A stretch of DNA of 64,000 bases from an uncultured Christensenella sp. (GCA_949948895.1 CATLHE010000004.1:62001-126000), one strand, 5' to 3'. Counted from the stretch's first letter, positions 25,858-34,973 are shown. Made by a program: numbers and translations. Notes: generated by a model not told the origin, from the sequence alone.

Positions 25858-27821
25858 ATTTTATCACCCGCTTCGCCGAGCGGCTCTATGAGTCGCGGCA
25901 CGTCGTCCGCGCCGGACGAGCACAACAGCATGCCTTCGGAAACTATCCCGCACAGTTTGGCGGGCTTGAGATTGTACACGAGCGCGGCGTTCTTGCCTAC
26001 GAGCTCGTCGGGCGCGTACGCGTTTGCTATACCCGATACTATCGTGCGGCGGCGAGTGCCGTCGAACACAGTGAGCTTTAACAGCTTTTTGGATTTTTCC
26101 ACTTTCTCGCAAGCTTCTATCTTGCACACGCGAAGGTCGGTCTTGAAAAACTCGTCGATGGATACTTCCGCCGCGGGCGCGTCCTCTTTTTCGGGTTTTT
26201 TGTCCGCCGCCGCGCCACTCTTGTTTTTATCCGCTTTGCCATTGAGCTCGGCGGCTATCTTTTCTAGCTCCACAAGCTCCTTTTTTATATCGAGGCGGTT
26301 GAGTATCGGCTCGATCTCGCCCGTAGCGTACTTTTTGACCGCGCCGAACCTGCACGCCGAGAAATCGTCGGGCACCTGGATATTGAGTCCGCCCTCGAAT
26401 ATGCGGCGCGGGTACTTGGTGAGAAAGGGCAGTAAAAGGTTAGCCGTCACGCGTATGCCCTCGAGCAGTGCGTACATAACGTCGTTGAGCCTTTCGGTAT
26501 CGCCCGTCTTTTTGAGCTCCCACGGTTTGTTTGCATCTATATATTTATTGGCGAGGTCGATAACGCCGAATATCTTTTCCAAGGCTTTGCCGATGAGCGG
26601 CTTGTCCATATCGGCGCGAACGCCCTCGATAAGCCCGTCCACTGCGGCGGCAAACGCTGCGTCGCGCTCGTCTTTCGTCTTGGGCGCGGTCACTTTTCCG
26701 TCGAAATACTGTTTGCTCATGGCGAGCGTGCGGCGGACGAGGTTGCCGAGATCGTTGACTATATCGTTGTTTATCGTGGACAACAGCGACTCGTTTGTAT
26801 ACGAAAGATCATCGCCGAACGGCATGGCTCTCAGCAAGTAGTACCTGAGCGAATCGACGCCGTAACGGTCGGTAAGGATAAACGGGTCGACCACGTTGCC
26901 TTTGGACTTACTCATTTTGTCGCCGTCGAACATTATCCAGCCGTGACCGTACACGCGCTTGGGGAGCGGGAGCTCCAATGCCATGAGTATCGCCGGCCAC
27001 ACTATCGAGTGGAAACGCACGATCTCTTTTGCCATTACGTGCATATCGCACGGCCAATACTTATCGAAGTTTCCGTTTGTCTTGCCGCCGTAGCCGAGCG
27101 CGGTTATATAATTGGGCAGCGCGTCTATCCACACGTATATCACGTGCTTGGGGTCGAAGGGCACTTTTATTCCCCAATCGAATGACGAACGCGTGACCGC
27201 AAGGTCGCTGAGACCCTTGTCTATAAAGTTATTGACCATTTCTTTCACGCGCGAATCGGGCTGTAAGAAATCGGTCTCGGTAAGCAGTTTTTTCACTCTG
27301 TCGGCGTACTTGCTCAAACGGAAGAAATAACATTCTTCCTTGGCGTCCTTGACTTCCCTGCCGCAGTCGGGGCACTTGCCGTCCACGAGCTGACTCTCCG
27401 TCCAAAAGCTCTCGCACGGCGCGCAGTACTTGCCGACGTACTCGGACTTATAGATATCGCCCTTTTCGTAGAGCTTGGTGAATATGTCGGCTATCGCTTT
27501 TTCGTGCGCTTCGTCCGTCGTGCGTATAAACCCGTCGTTGCTTATGTCCATGCGCGTCCAAAGCGTTTTTATTCTGTCAGCCAATCCGTCGACGAAATCT
27601 TTGGGCTTGACGCCTTTTGCGGCGGCGGCTTCCTGAACTTTTTGTCCGTGCTCGTCGGTGCCCGTAAGATAGAACACGTCGTAGCCGTCCATGCGCTTGA
27701 ACCTTGCTATCGCGTCACAGCATACCGTGGTATAGCAATGCCCTATATGCAGAGCTCCGCTCGCGTAATATATGGGCGTGGTGATATAAAACGTCTTTTT
27801 GTTTTCTTTTTTGGTTGCCAT
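25851..27821 (-). CDS. metG: Methionyl-tRNA synthetase
   Basis: MetRS charges tRNA-Met. The track frame opens at 27863, but GAGAGG before the ATG at 27821 (MATKKENKKTFYITTPIYY) gives a 656-residue protein. Motifs are in order: the HIGH-type ASGALHIGHCYT near residue 22, a zinc knuckle CAPC...CPDC near residues 130-150, the KMSKS motif DKMSKSKGN near residue 300, the anticodon-binding helical domain, and a C-terminal tRNA-binding (EMAPII-like) domain from about residue 550, ending in GMLLCSS. An alanine- and lysine-rich linker joins the last two. It lies 19 nt downstream of the ABC exporter gene, an unusual partner, and overlaps tatD. Confidence 0.97.
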   Translation of the reverse strand: MATKKENKKTFYITTPIYYASGALHIGHCYTTVCCDAIARFKRMDGYDVFYLTGTDEHGQKVQEAAAAKGVKPKDFVDGLADRIKTLWTRMDISNDGFIRTTDEAHEKAIADIFTKLYEKGDIYKSEYVGKYCAPCESFWTESQLVDGKCPDCGREVKDAKEECYFFRLSKYADRVKKLLTETDFLQPDSRVKEMVNNFIDKGLSDLAVTRSSFDWGIKVPFDPKHVIYVWIDALPNYITALGYGGKTNGNFDKYWPCDMHVMAKEIVRFHSIVWPAILMALELPLPKRVYGHGWIMFDGDKMSKSKGNVVDPFILTDRYGVDSLRYYLLRAMPFGDDLSYTNESLLSTINNDIVNDLGNLVRRTLAMSKQYFDGKVTAPKTKDERDAAFAAAVDGLIEGVRADMDKPLIGKALEKIFGVIDLANKYIDANKPWELKKTGDTERLNDVMYALLEGIRVTANLLLPFLTKYPRRIFEGGLNIQVPDDFSACRFGAVKKYATGEIEPILNRLDIKKELVELEKIAAELNGKADKNKSGAAADKKPEKEDAPAAEVSIDEFFKTDLRVCKIEACEKVEKSKKLLKLTVFDGTRRRTIVSGIANAYAPDELVGKNAALVYNLKPAKLCGIVSEGMLLCSSGADDVPRLIEPLGEAGDKIC

Positions 27822-27840
27822 ATTGTAAAACCTCTCGTAA

Positions 27841-30489
27841 TTATTCGGACCTGAGCGCCGCAACGGGATCGCGCTTGCTAGCGGAAAGCGCGGGGAGCAT
27901 GCCCGCGACCAGCGTCAACAGCACCGATATGCCTATCAAAAGGATCACGTGCCACCAAGCGACGGACACGAGGTTGGTAGTTACCATGCCTTCCGATATC
28001 GATATGAATATCGCCGACAGCGGGAAGGACAGTATGAGCGTGACGAGCACGCCGATTATTCCCGCCGCCAATCCGATTATAACCGTTTCGGCGTTGAACA
28101 CTCGCATGATGTCCAATTTTCTCGCGCCGACCGCGCGAAGCACGCCTATCTCTTTGGTGCGCTCCACTACCGACGCGTAGGTGATTATGCCTATCATGAC
28201 CGACGACACCACGAGCGATATTGCGGCAAACGCGATAAGCACGTACGTCATTATGTCTATCATTTGCCCGACGGCTTGGGTCACCATTTCCGCCGCGTCG
28301 AGAATGATTATTTTGTCCGCTTTGTCCTTGCCGCGGTTATACCGTTCGAGATACGCTTTCATATCGTCTTTGGTATCGAAGTTTTTGGGATAGAAGTTGA
28401 GCGTTGTGGGAATGTCGCTCGCGCCCACCGTTTGCAATGCGAACCCGTAGAGGTCGTCGGCGGTAAACGTGATGCCCAGGCGCGTGGAAAGTTCTTGGTT
28501 CAAAAACGACACCGCCAAAGCGAACGGCACGCCGCCTATGTTCACGGGGTACTCGCCCATGGGCGTGGGGATCTTTATCGAGTCGACCATGCAAACCGCG
28601 CGATTTTCGGTCTGCGCCTTGCCCACATTGCTCTTTTGCGCGTCCGCTATGAACTCCGCGTCGAGCGCAGGCGTGTACACGAGCCCGCTCGAGTACAGCG
28701 ACAGCGCCGAGCTTTCTTTTATGCGCATGACGCCCACTACTGTCAGCTCCTTGTTGCGAGGATCCTCGTACAGTGCGCGTTTTTGTTCTTGCGTCGCGCT
28801 CGAAAACGCGAACTGCGAGTAGAACGTGCTGTCTTCGGCTTTGGTGTACCAAGCGTCGTTGGAAACGAGTTTGAGCTTTTGCCCGATGAGATCGTCGAAA
28901 GTCGCGTCGTCGAGATCGTCGGGGGCTTTCAAGCCGATATCCAAAAGCGTGGAGAGATTGATCGAGTTGTCGTTGCCCACGACTACCGCGAGCTCGTTTG
29001 CCGCCGTCGGGTAATTGCCCCATATATCGTACTGCGACAGTACGTACTCGCTGTTGTTCATAAGCTGCTGAACGTGCGACGACGTGCCCAAAAGACTGTT
29101 AGAACCGAGCTCCACCCGCGTATAGTTGATACCGCCGCCGCCGTCGTCGAGGTTGGCGCTTAGTATGACGCGTTCCATACTGTACCCGCGCGTGACGTCA
29201 ATGACGTGCTTTTGCATTTCTTCGGTCGATATGTAATCGAGGTAGTCTTTTGTGATCTTGTTGTAATGGTTGGTCATGCCCGAGCTCGTTTTTATATGGA
29301 GCTTTGTGCCGTCGGGGTATTTTTCGAGCTTGGCTTGCGAGCCCGCGCCGTTCATAGTCGCGTCTACGTCGACGGTCATTTGCGCGACCGTGACCGGATA
29401 GCTCGCGAGCATTTGCGTTTCCATATTGTCTACATACGCAGTAAACCCGTTGCTGAGCGCGAGCACGAGCGCGACGCCGATTATGCCGATAGAGCCCGCG
29501 ATGGATGTTGCTATCGTTCTGCCTTTTTTTGTTATGAGGTTGCGCGACGAAAGCCCGAGCGCCGTAAGAAAGCTCATGGACGTGTGTTTCATTGCGGCTT
29601 TGTTGGCTTTGGTTATTCGGCGCTGCGCTTTTTTGTGCGCTTTTTCCTGTTGTTTCTTTTCCGCGGCGGTTTGCTCTGCCGCTTCGCTTTGCGCTTTCGT
29701 TTCTTCGGTTTTCTCGGGCTCCGCTCCGCTCTCACCGAATCCTTCTTCGCTATTTTGCTCCGCGGCGGTATTGTCGGGTTCCGATCCCGTAGTTGCCGCG
29801 AGCTCGCTTTCGGTCACGGGCGCGGTGTCGCCCACGACTTCGCCGTCGAGCATGGAAATAGTGCGCGTCGCGTAGGTCTTGGCGAGCTCGGCATTGTGCG
29901 TTACCATGATGACGAGACGGTCTTTAGCTATCTCTTCGAGAATATCCATTACCTGCACCGAGGTCTGGCTGTCGAGCGCGCCCGTCGGTTCGTCGGCGAG
30001 GATTATGTCGGGATTATTCACGATAGCGCGAGCGATGGCGACCCGTTGCATTTGTCCGCCCGACATTTGGTTGGGGCGTTTTTTGAGTTCTTTGCCGAGC
30101 CCTACGCGCTCCAAGGCTTCCTTGGCGCGCCTTGTGCGTTCCGATTTTTTTACGCCCGTCAGCGTGAGCGCGAGCTCGACGTTGCCGAGCACCGTGAGGT
30201 GCGGAATGAGGTTGTATGATTGGAATACGAAACCGATACTGCGGTTGCGGTATGCGTCCCAGTCCGCCGCTTTGAAATATTTGGTCGATCGCCCGTTTAT
30301 GACGAGATCGCCGTCGGTGTAACAGTCGAGCCCGCCTATGATATTAAGCAGAGTCGTTTTGCCGCAGCCCGATTGACCGAGCACGGCTACGAGCTCGTTC
30401 TCGCGGAACGCGAGAGACACGCCTTTCAGGGCTCGGACTTTTTGATCGCCGACCGCGTAATCCTTTACTATGTTATGTAATTCGAGCAT
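27841..30489 (-). CDS. ABC exporter, fused ATPase and MacB/FtsX-type permease
   Basis: The 882-residue protein has an N-terminal ABC ATPase: Walker A LGQSGCGKTTLLNI near residue 37, signature MSGGQMQRVA near residue 144, Walker B IILADEPTGALDS near residue 160, H-loop VTHN. A charged, Glu/Ala/Lys-rich linker of about 70 residues follows. The permease part has one membrane helix near residue 325, a large external domain, and three C-terminal helices with an FtsX/MacB domain (ERTKEIGVLRAVGARKLDIMRV). Such proteins move peptides or antibiotics outward, or drive envelope lipoprotein machinery. It leads the metG operon; a near-perfect inverted repeat just after the -10 box suggests repression. Confidence 0.92.
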   Translation of the reverse strand: MLELHNIVKDYAVGDQKVRALKGVSLAFRENELVAVLGQSGCGKTTLLNIIGGLDCYTDGDLVINGRSTKYFKAADWDAYRNRSIGFVFQSYNLIPHLTVLGNVELALTLTGVKKSERTRRAKEALERVGLGKELKKRPNQMSGGQMQRVAIARAIVNNPDIILADEPTGALDSQTSVQVMDILEEIAKDRLVIMVTHNAELAKTYATRTISMLDGEVVGDTAPVTESELAATTGSEPDNTAAEQNSEEGFGESGAEPEKTEETKAQSEAAEQTAAEKKQQEKAHKKAQRRITKANKAAMKHTSMSFLTALGLSSRNLITKKGRTIATSIAGSIGIIGVALVLALSNGFTAYVDNMETQMLASYPVTVAQMTVDVDATMNGAGSQAKLEKYPDGTKLHIKTSSGMTNHYNKITKDYLDYISTEEMQKHVIDVTRGYSMERVILSANLDDGGGGINYTRVELGSNSLLGTSSHVQQLMNNSEYVLSQYDIWGNYPTAANELAVVVGNDNSINLSTLLDIGLKAPDDLDDATFDDLIGQKLKLVSNDAWYTKAEDSTFYSQFAFSSATQEQKRALYEDPRNKELTVVGVMRIKESSALSLYSSGLVYTPALDAEFIADAQKSNVGKAQTENRAVCMVDSIKIPTPMGEYPVNIGGVPFALAVSFLNQELSTRLGITFTADDLYGFALQTVGASDIPTTLNFYPKNFDTKDDMKAYLERYNRGKDKADKIIILDAAEMVTQAVGQMIDIMTYVLIAFAAISLVVSSVMIGIITYASVVERTKEIGVLRAVGARKLDIMRVFNAETVIIGLAAGIIGVLVTLILSFPLSAIFISISEGMVTTNLVSVAWWHVILLIGISVLLTLVAGMLPALSASKRDPVAALRSE

Positions 30490-30500
30490 AACGCCTCCAT

Positions 30501-30520
30501 ACGTTCGTTAAAACGAATGT
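30501..30520 (-). promoter_or_regulatory. Putative operator of the ABC exporter operon
   Basis: On the minus strand ACATTCGTT-TT-AACGAACGT is an inverted repeat with 9-bp arms and one mismatch. It lies between the -10 box and the Shine-Dalgarno of the ABC gene, a typical repressor position (TetR-like size). Confidence 0.6.
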
Positions 30521-30525
30521 GATAT

Positions 30526-30555
30526 ATTATACTATATTTCATTCGGCTTTGTAAA
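30526..30555 (-). promoter_or_regulatory. sigma-A promoter of the ABC-metG operon
   Basis: TTTACA, 18 nt, TATAAT on the minus strand, about 37 nt upstream of the ABC gene start; the inverted repeat at 30501-30520 overlaps the expected start point. Confidence 0.75.
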
Positions 30556-30613
30556 GAATAACGCCACGCCTTGTCAAAATCTAACCTAAATCTAATTTGG
30601 CGATTTTGTTGCG

Positions 30614-30642
30614 TTTACGTATATTTGTCATCTGTTTATACA
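30614..30642 (+). promoter_or_regulatory. Putative promoter of the CGK-repeat small protein
   Basis: TTTACG, 17 nt, TATACA on the plus strand, 31 nt upstream of the AUG. A moderate match. Confidence 0.45.
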
Positions 30643-30673
30643 AAACTAAACGTGATTTTCAAAGGAGATCGAT

Positions 30674-31090
30674 ATGGGTATCAAACAGAGATTCAAAGGG
30701 ATTTGGTCCAAGCTTCGCAAAAAGACGGGGCGCATGGAAGCGGCGGACGATATTGTCAAAACGCCGACAGATAGCGAGATTTCGGCCGAGGAAGTCGTAG
30801 AGCGCGAGGTGTTCCCCAAGCCCAAGACCGCTTGCGGCAAATCCAAAGCCGAGGCTGCGCGCGTCGCAGTCAAGGTCGCGCCGAGGACCGCCGCGCGCAA
30901 GCGCGCCGATGCGGAAATAGCCGACGATCCGTCGCAGCCCGCAAAAAAGCAGTGCGGTAAGTCCAAGCCCGCAAAACGAATTTGCGGCGGGGCGTGCGGT
31001 AAGGGCAAGAAGAACGGGACAAGACCGACCAATCCCGATTACGAGATGATCGATCCCGACGGCAATACCTGCGATTCTTCCCAATCTTAA
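30674..31090 (+). CDS. Small basic protein with repeated CGK motifs, unknown function
   Basis: I do not recognise this 138-residue protein. AAAGGAG 6 nt before the ATG supports the start. The first 20 residues are strongly basic (MGIKQRFKGIWSKLRKKTG), the middle is mixed and acidic, and the rest is lysine-rich with a repeated Cys-Gly-Lys pattern (ACGKSK, QCGKSK, GACGKGK). No signal peptide or membrane helix is seen, so it is cytoplasmic. The CGK pattern could bind metal or nucleic acid, but this is speculation. It lies divergent from the ABC operon and has its own promoter. Confidence 0.6.
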   Translation: MGIKQRFKGIWSKLRKKTGRMEAADDIVKTPTDSEISAEEVVEREVFPKPKTACGKSKAEAARVAVKVAPRTAARKRADAEIADDPSQPAKKQCGKSKPAKRICGGACGKGKKNGTRPTNPDYEMIDPDGNTCDSSQS

Positions 31091-31192
31091 TTTTTAACTG
31101 CCGTATATGGGCTGTCGCGATTCGTTAAGGGTTACACTCGGCTACGAATTTGCTATTGAAAAATATCCTTATCGCGGCTTTTAATTGCCAAC

Positions 31193-31701
31193 CCAACCAA
31201 ATGTTGGACGTATGTCGTGCCAAGCACAGCTTGGATATTTGTCGTGTATGGGCATGGGTGATTTGTTTTAGGTTACGCCCGAATAATGGCGGTACAAAAT
31301 ACAGCGGCGGGCAAGAGTCTGCCCGCCCTACGGTTGCGTTGCGTTATTATTCGGGTGTACCGTCATTTTTCGATAGAGTACACACACGACAGACGCCAAG
31401 CCTTTGGCTTGTCATTCTGAGCCGTAGGCGAAGAATCTAGGCGATCCGCCGCATAGTTGTTTTATTAAATAAACAACAACCTATATCGTTTCACACCTTT
31501 TCGGGTGCAACCTCAAATCATCTTCGCGCCAACACTCGACATACGTCCAACATTTGGTTGGCGGGCTTACGCCCTGGATCCTTCGGCTTCGCCTCAGGAT
31601 GACACATGTTTATACGTAGGATATTCTATATGATATTGGTCGGGTGCAAAAACAAACAATCACCCACGCAAACACACGATATATATCCGATCTGTGATTG
31701 G
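31193..31701. repeat. Hairpin-repeat cluster 6
   Basis: The 634-bp gap holds only repeats. From left: A plus with two hairpins (31193-31286), C variant GGCGGGCA/TGCCCGCC (31306-31327), A minus (31347-31411), B plus (31414-31436), A minus (31498-31561), B minus (31578-31600), A minus with the wobble-containing hairpin CCGATCTGTGATTGG (31637-31701). The track ORF 31150-31440 is repeat translation. Confidence 0.85.
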
Positions 31702-31724
31702 CGCTAAGCTTTTGATTTATTATT

Positions 31725-31970
31725 ATGAAGCGAATACCTTTAAGCGTGATCGAGCTGTGCGACGAGGACGGCAAGATCACGCCGCTATACGTAGTAAAGG
31801 ACGGCAAACGCTACGCCGTCGATAAGGTCATGTCGTCCATGCGCCACGCGCCGCAGGTCGAATGCGTTTCGCCTACGCGCTACGACTGTATGATAGAAGG
31901 CCGCAAAAAGACAATATACCGTGACGCATATCCGTCCCAAAAATGGTTTTCGGTAATGCGGTATGATTAA
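31725..31970 (+). CDS. Conserved-looking hypothetical protein, 81 residues
   Basis: I do not recognise the family, but the composition looks coding: MKRIPLSVIELCDEDGKITPLYVVKDGKRYAVDKVM, then GRKKTIYRDAYPSQKWFSVMRYD. It resembles small Clostridial proteins built around a beta sheet with a DGKxYxVDxV core, an inference only. There is no signal peptide. No Shine-Dalgarno is visible before the ATG, and it starts 23 nt after an A-type repeat that runs on the opposite strand, so expression is uncertain. Confidence 0.5.
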   Translation: MKRIPLSVIELCDEDGKITPLYVVKDGKRYAVDKVMSSMRHAPQVECVSPTRYDCMIEGRKKTIYRDAYPSQKWFSVMRYD

Positions 31971-32033
31971 GAAACCGCGCATTTCGTCACGGCGCAAATT
32001 ATAAACGCCCGCGAACGAGTCCTATACAACTTA

Positions 32034-32058
32034 AAAACGAGCCCGACATCCGTCGGAC
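32034..32058 (-). terminator. Terminator of the small membrane protein gene
   Basis: On the minus strand GTCCGAC-GGAT-GTCGGGC (one G.U pair) is followed by TCGTTTTTAAG, about 20 nt after the stop at 32078. Confidence 0.7.
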
Positions 32059-32077
32059 CCGCTTTTGGCGTTATTGA

Positions 32078-32461
32078 CTATTCGGTTTTATCTTCGGGCG
32101 CGGGCGCGTCGCTTTCCGTCGGCGCGCTCTTTTCGCTCTCGGTTTCCATCGGTTCGGTTTTGTCGTGCGCGTCGTTTTCTGCCGTATCGGTCGGGGGCTC
32201 GCTACCCGTTTCTTCCGCCGCCGTAGCTGGCGTATACGGCGGGATGCGCTTGGCTTTTCCTTTTTTGTAGTAATATACAAGGAAAGCTATTCCGCCGATA
32301 AAAAACACCAATAGGATAAACAAATTCCACAGCACGTATTCGCGCTTAGATATATCGAGGTACGCGAGTTTGAGCAGACAGAATAACGCGAACGCGTACT
32401 GGACCGCGACTACTATTATTATCGCCACGACAATGGGCGTTTGCAATGCGCTTAAAAACAT
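32078..32461 (-). CDS. Small membrane protein, PLDc_N-like, with acidic tail
   Basis: A 127-residue protein with two N-terminal hydrophobic helices (PIVVAIIIVVAVQYAFALFCLL and YVLWNLFILLVFFIGGIAFLVYYY), joined by LAYLDISKREYVLW. This matches the phospholipase-D N-terminal membrane module seen in many small Firmicute proteins. It is followed by a basic KKGKAKR and a 50-residue acidic Pro/Glu/Thr tail. The function is unknown. The gene has a perfect promoter whose -10 box ends 7 nt before the ATG, with no downstream Met in the first 100 codons, so a leaderless mRNA is predicted. Confidence 0.7.
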   Translation of the reverse strand: MFLSALQTPIVVAIIIVVAVQYAFALFCLLKLAYLDISKREYVLWNLFILLVFFIGGIAFLVYYYKKGKAKRIPPYTPATAAEETGSEPPTDTAENDAHDKTEPMETESEKSAPTESDAPAPEDKTE

Positions 32462-32467
32462 ACCGTG

Positions 32468-32496
32468 ATTATACCGCTTTTAATATTAGTTGTCAA
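32468..32496 (-). promoter_or_regulatory. Perfect sigma-A promoter at the start codon (leaderless)
   Basis: TTGACA, 17 nt, TATAAT on the minus strand. Only 6 nt (CACGGT) separate the -10 box from the ATG at 32461, so the start point should coincide with the A of the start codon. Confidence 0.8.
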
Positions 32497-32514
32497 GCAC
32501 TGTGCGCCGCCGCA

Positions 32515-34596
32515 TCATACATATAACAGTAGATCGCCGTACGTCGGGAACGGCCAAAGCGCTTTGGGAACTTCCGTCTCGAGCCTGTCGCAGTAAGTGC
32601 GAAGCTCCTGCATGGCGGTGAACATCTCGTCGTGACAGCGGCGCGCCTCGCCGAGCAGATCGGTCTCGTTCTTGACGGCGAGCTGAATGTCGGACAGTTT
32701 TTGCTCCGCCTCATACGCGCGGTCTACGAGCATCGCAACCGTTTTGAGCTGTTCGGTCTGCGCCTTAGCTTCCACTTTGAGTGCGGTCAGTTTTTGGATG
32801 TTATCCGCGAGCCGCGTCGTGAACTCGATAGCGGCGGGCAGTATCTGCCTGACCGTAATCTCGCACATGGTCAACGCTTCGATATTGATGACCTTGCAAT
32901 AGTTTTCGAGCAGTATATCGCGGCGCGCGCGCACCTCTTCCGCCGTGTATATCTTGAGCCGCTCAAAAAGCTCCACGTTCTCCTTGCGGTCGTAATACGA
33001 CAGCGCTTCGGGCGTGCCCGAAAGATTGAGTAGCCCGCGGCGCGCGGCTTCGTCGCGCCATGCGTCGGCATAGTTGTCGCCGTTGAACACGATGCGTCTG
33101 TGCGCGAGATATTCGCGTTTGATAAGCTCGAGAGCCGATTTTTTGAAGTCCTTGGCTTTTTCGAGCTCGTCGGCGAAAGTGTTTAAAGTGTCCGCCACGG
33201 CGGCGTTTATCATCACGTTGGGGCATGCGATATTTACGGACGAACCGAGCGAGCGGAACTCGAACTTATTGCCCGTAAACGCGAACGGCGAAGTGCGGTT
33301 GCGGTCGGTCGTGTCCTCGTAAATGACGGGCACGCTCTCCGCGCCCGTAGACAGTCTGCGCTTGACGTGGTTGCTGTATTCCTTGCCCGCCGCGAGCGTT
33401 TCCATAAGATCGGTTATCTCGTCGCCGAGGAACATGGATATTATGGACGGCGGGGCTTCGTGAGCGCCGAGACGGTGGTCGTTGCCCGCCGTCGCGACCG
33501 AAAGGCGCAGAAGATCCTGATGATCGTCCACCGCTTTTATCACGGCAGTGAGGAACAGCATGAATTGAAGATTGTTTTTCAGGTCCTTACCGGGCTCCAA
33601 CAGGTTTTCGCCGTCGGAAGTGCTTATCGACCAGTTGTTATGCTTGCCCGACCCGTTTACGCCCGCAAACGGCTTTTCGTGCAACAGGCACGCCAAGCCG
33701 TGCTTGCTCGCCAGCTTGTTCATAAGCGTCATGGTGAGCTGATTGTGGTCGGTCGCGATATTGACCGTCGAGTACACGGGCGCGAGCTCGTGCTGACCGG
33801 GCGCGACTTCGTTGTGCCGCGTTTTGGCGACAACGCCGAGCTTCCAAAGCTCTTTGTCGAGGTCTTCCATATATTCGAGGACTCTGTCCTTGATACTGCC
33901 GAAGTAATGGTCTTCTAGCTCCTGACCCTTGGGCGGTTTCGCGCCGAACAGCGTTCTTCCCGTCACCACGAGGTCGGGGCGCTTTTTGTAAAGCTCCAAA
34001 GGTATCAAAAAGTATTCCTGCTCGGGTCCGACCGAAGGTATCACGCGCTCGGTCGTTTTTCCGAACAGTTTGAGCACGCGGCACGCCGCGCGGCTGAGCG
34101 CCGCCATCGATCGCAATAACGGCGTCTTTTTATCGAGCACTTGACCGGAATACGCCAAAAACGCAGTCGGTATGTACAGAACGCTCTCTCTCACGAACGC
34201 ATAGCTCGTAGGATCCCACGCCGTGTATCCGCGCGCCTCGAACGTTGAGCGAAGCCCGCCCGAAGGAAAGCTCGACGCGTCCGGCTCGCCTTTTATAAGT
34301 TCTTTGCCCGAAAACTTCATGATAGCCGTGCCGCCCTCCGCGGGGTGGATAAAGCTGTCGTGCTTTTCGGCGGTAATGCCCGTCATCGGTTGGAACCAAT
34401 GCGTATAGTGCGTCGCGCCTTTTTCTATCGCCCAGTCCTTCATGGCGTTTGCCACGACGTCGGCGATGTCGGACGATATTGGCTCGCCGCTCTTGATGGT
34501 GCTTTGCAGTGCGTTGAACACGTCGCGCGGCAGCCGCTCGCGCATGACTTTCTCGTTGAACACCATCGATCCGAATAGTTCGGGAATATTAGACAT
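32515..34596 (-). CDS. glnN: Type III glutamine synthetase
   Basis: GSIII makes glutamine from glutamate, ammonia and ATP in the cytoplasm as a dodecamer. The 693-residue length and the sequence mark type III: the HYTHWFQPMTGITAEKHDSF motif near residue 60, SVGPEQEYF near residue 168, EVAPGQHELAP near residue 262, VNGSGKHNNWSIST near residue 308 and GNDHRLGAHEAPPSIIS near residue 360. AAGGAGG 6 nt upstream fixes the start. A long leader of about 375 nt with nested inverted repeats precedes it, starting from a strong sigma-A promoter, which suggests RNA-based regulation. The C-terminal 120 residues are helical. Confidence 0.96.
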   Translation of the reverse strand: MSNIPELFGSMVFNEKVMRERLPRDVFNALQSTIKSGEPISSDIADVVANAMKDWAIEKGATHYTHWFQPMTGITAEKHDSFIHPAEGGTAIMKFSGKELIKGEPDASSFPSGGLRSTFEARGYTAWDPTSYAFVRESVLYIPTAFLAYSGQVLDKKTPLLRSMAALSRAACRVLKLFGKTTERVIPSVGPEQEYFLIPLELYKKRPDLVVTGRTLFGAKPPKGQELEDHYFGSIKDRVLEYMEDLDKELWKLGVVAKTRHNEVAPGQHELAPVYSTVNIATDHNQLTMTLMNKLASKHGLACLLHEKPFAGVNGSGKHNNWSISTSDGENLLEPGKDLKNNLQFMLFLTAVIKAVDDHQDLLRLSVATAGNDHRLGAHEAPPSIISMFLGDEITDLMETLAAGKEYSNHVKRRLSTGAESVPVIYEDTTDRNRTSPFAFTGNKFEFRSLGSSVNIACPNVMINAAVADTLNTFADELEKAKDFKKSALELIKREYLAHRRIVFNGDNYADAWRDEAARRGLLNLSGTPEALSYYDRKENVELFERLKIYTAEEVRARRDILLENYCKVINIEALTMCEITVRQILPAAIEFTTRLADNIQKLTALKVEAKAQTEQLKTVAMLVDRAYEAEQKLSDIQLAVKNETDLLGEARRCHDEMFTAMQELRTYCDRLETEVPKALWPFPTYGDLLLYV

Positions 34597-34973
34597 ACCG
34601 TCCTCCTTAATATAAATGCCGCGATCGCTCGCGGACTTTTCCTTAGGCAGTAGCGGGCGTATTTGCTCCGCCCGAGAGCGACTCTTTTAGCCCGATACTG
34701 CGTTAAACTCGCTCATAGTAGCGCAGAGGCTACAATTTCGCTCGTTTGCCTTGTCTCGGATTAAAATAGTTTGTTCTCGGGTGCAAGCAGTTTTAACGCA
34801 TTAGAGGCAAGCAGTACAAGGAAAAGCTGTGAAGGGCGTGCTTGCGGTACGTACAAACAGCTTTGACGCTGTAATGCGCCGCCTATAATGCGTTAAAACC
34901 GAAGCTAATATGACCGCTACTGCCTACCTTATAGCCCCCGACGCTTGGGGCGTCCGCCGTATTCCGCCGAGGT
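34597..34973 (-). promoter_or_regulatory. Long structured 5' leader of glutamine synthetase
   Basis: The predicted transcript leader of about 375 nt contains a 12-bp inverted repeat (AGGCAGTAGCGG at 34645-34656 and its complement at 34914-34925) enclosing about 257 nt, and inside it a perfect 14-bp inverted repeat (GTTTTAACGCATTA at 34791-34804 and complement at about 34888-34901). Inside that, GCAAGCA and TGCTTGC interleave with AAAAGCTGT and ACAGCTTT, which is a pseudoknot topology. A CCGCGA-GCGA-TCGCGG hairpin lies just before the Shine-Dalgarno. No known riboswitch consensus is recognised. It could instead be a small mobile element. Confidence 0.5.

Noticed and set aside
34645-34925. RNase P RNA, 6S RNA, T-box or known glutamine riboswitch
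   Set aside because: No RNase P GAGGAAAGTCC core, no T-box AGGGTGGNACCGCG and no other known consensus could be found; the GGAAAAGTCCGCG near 34635 is isolated.
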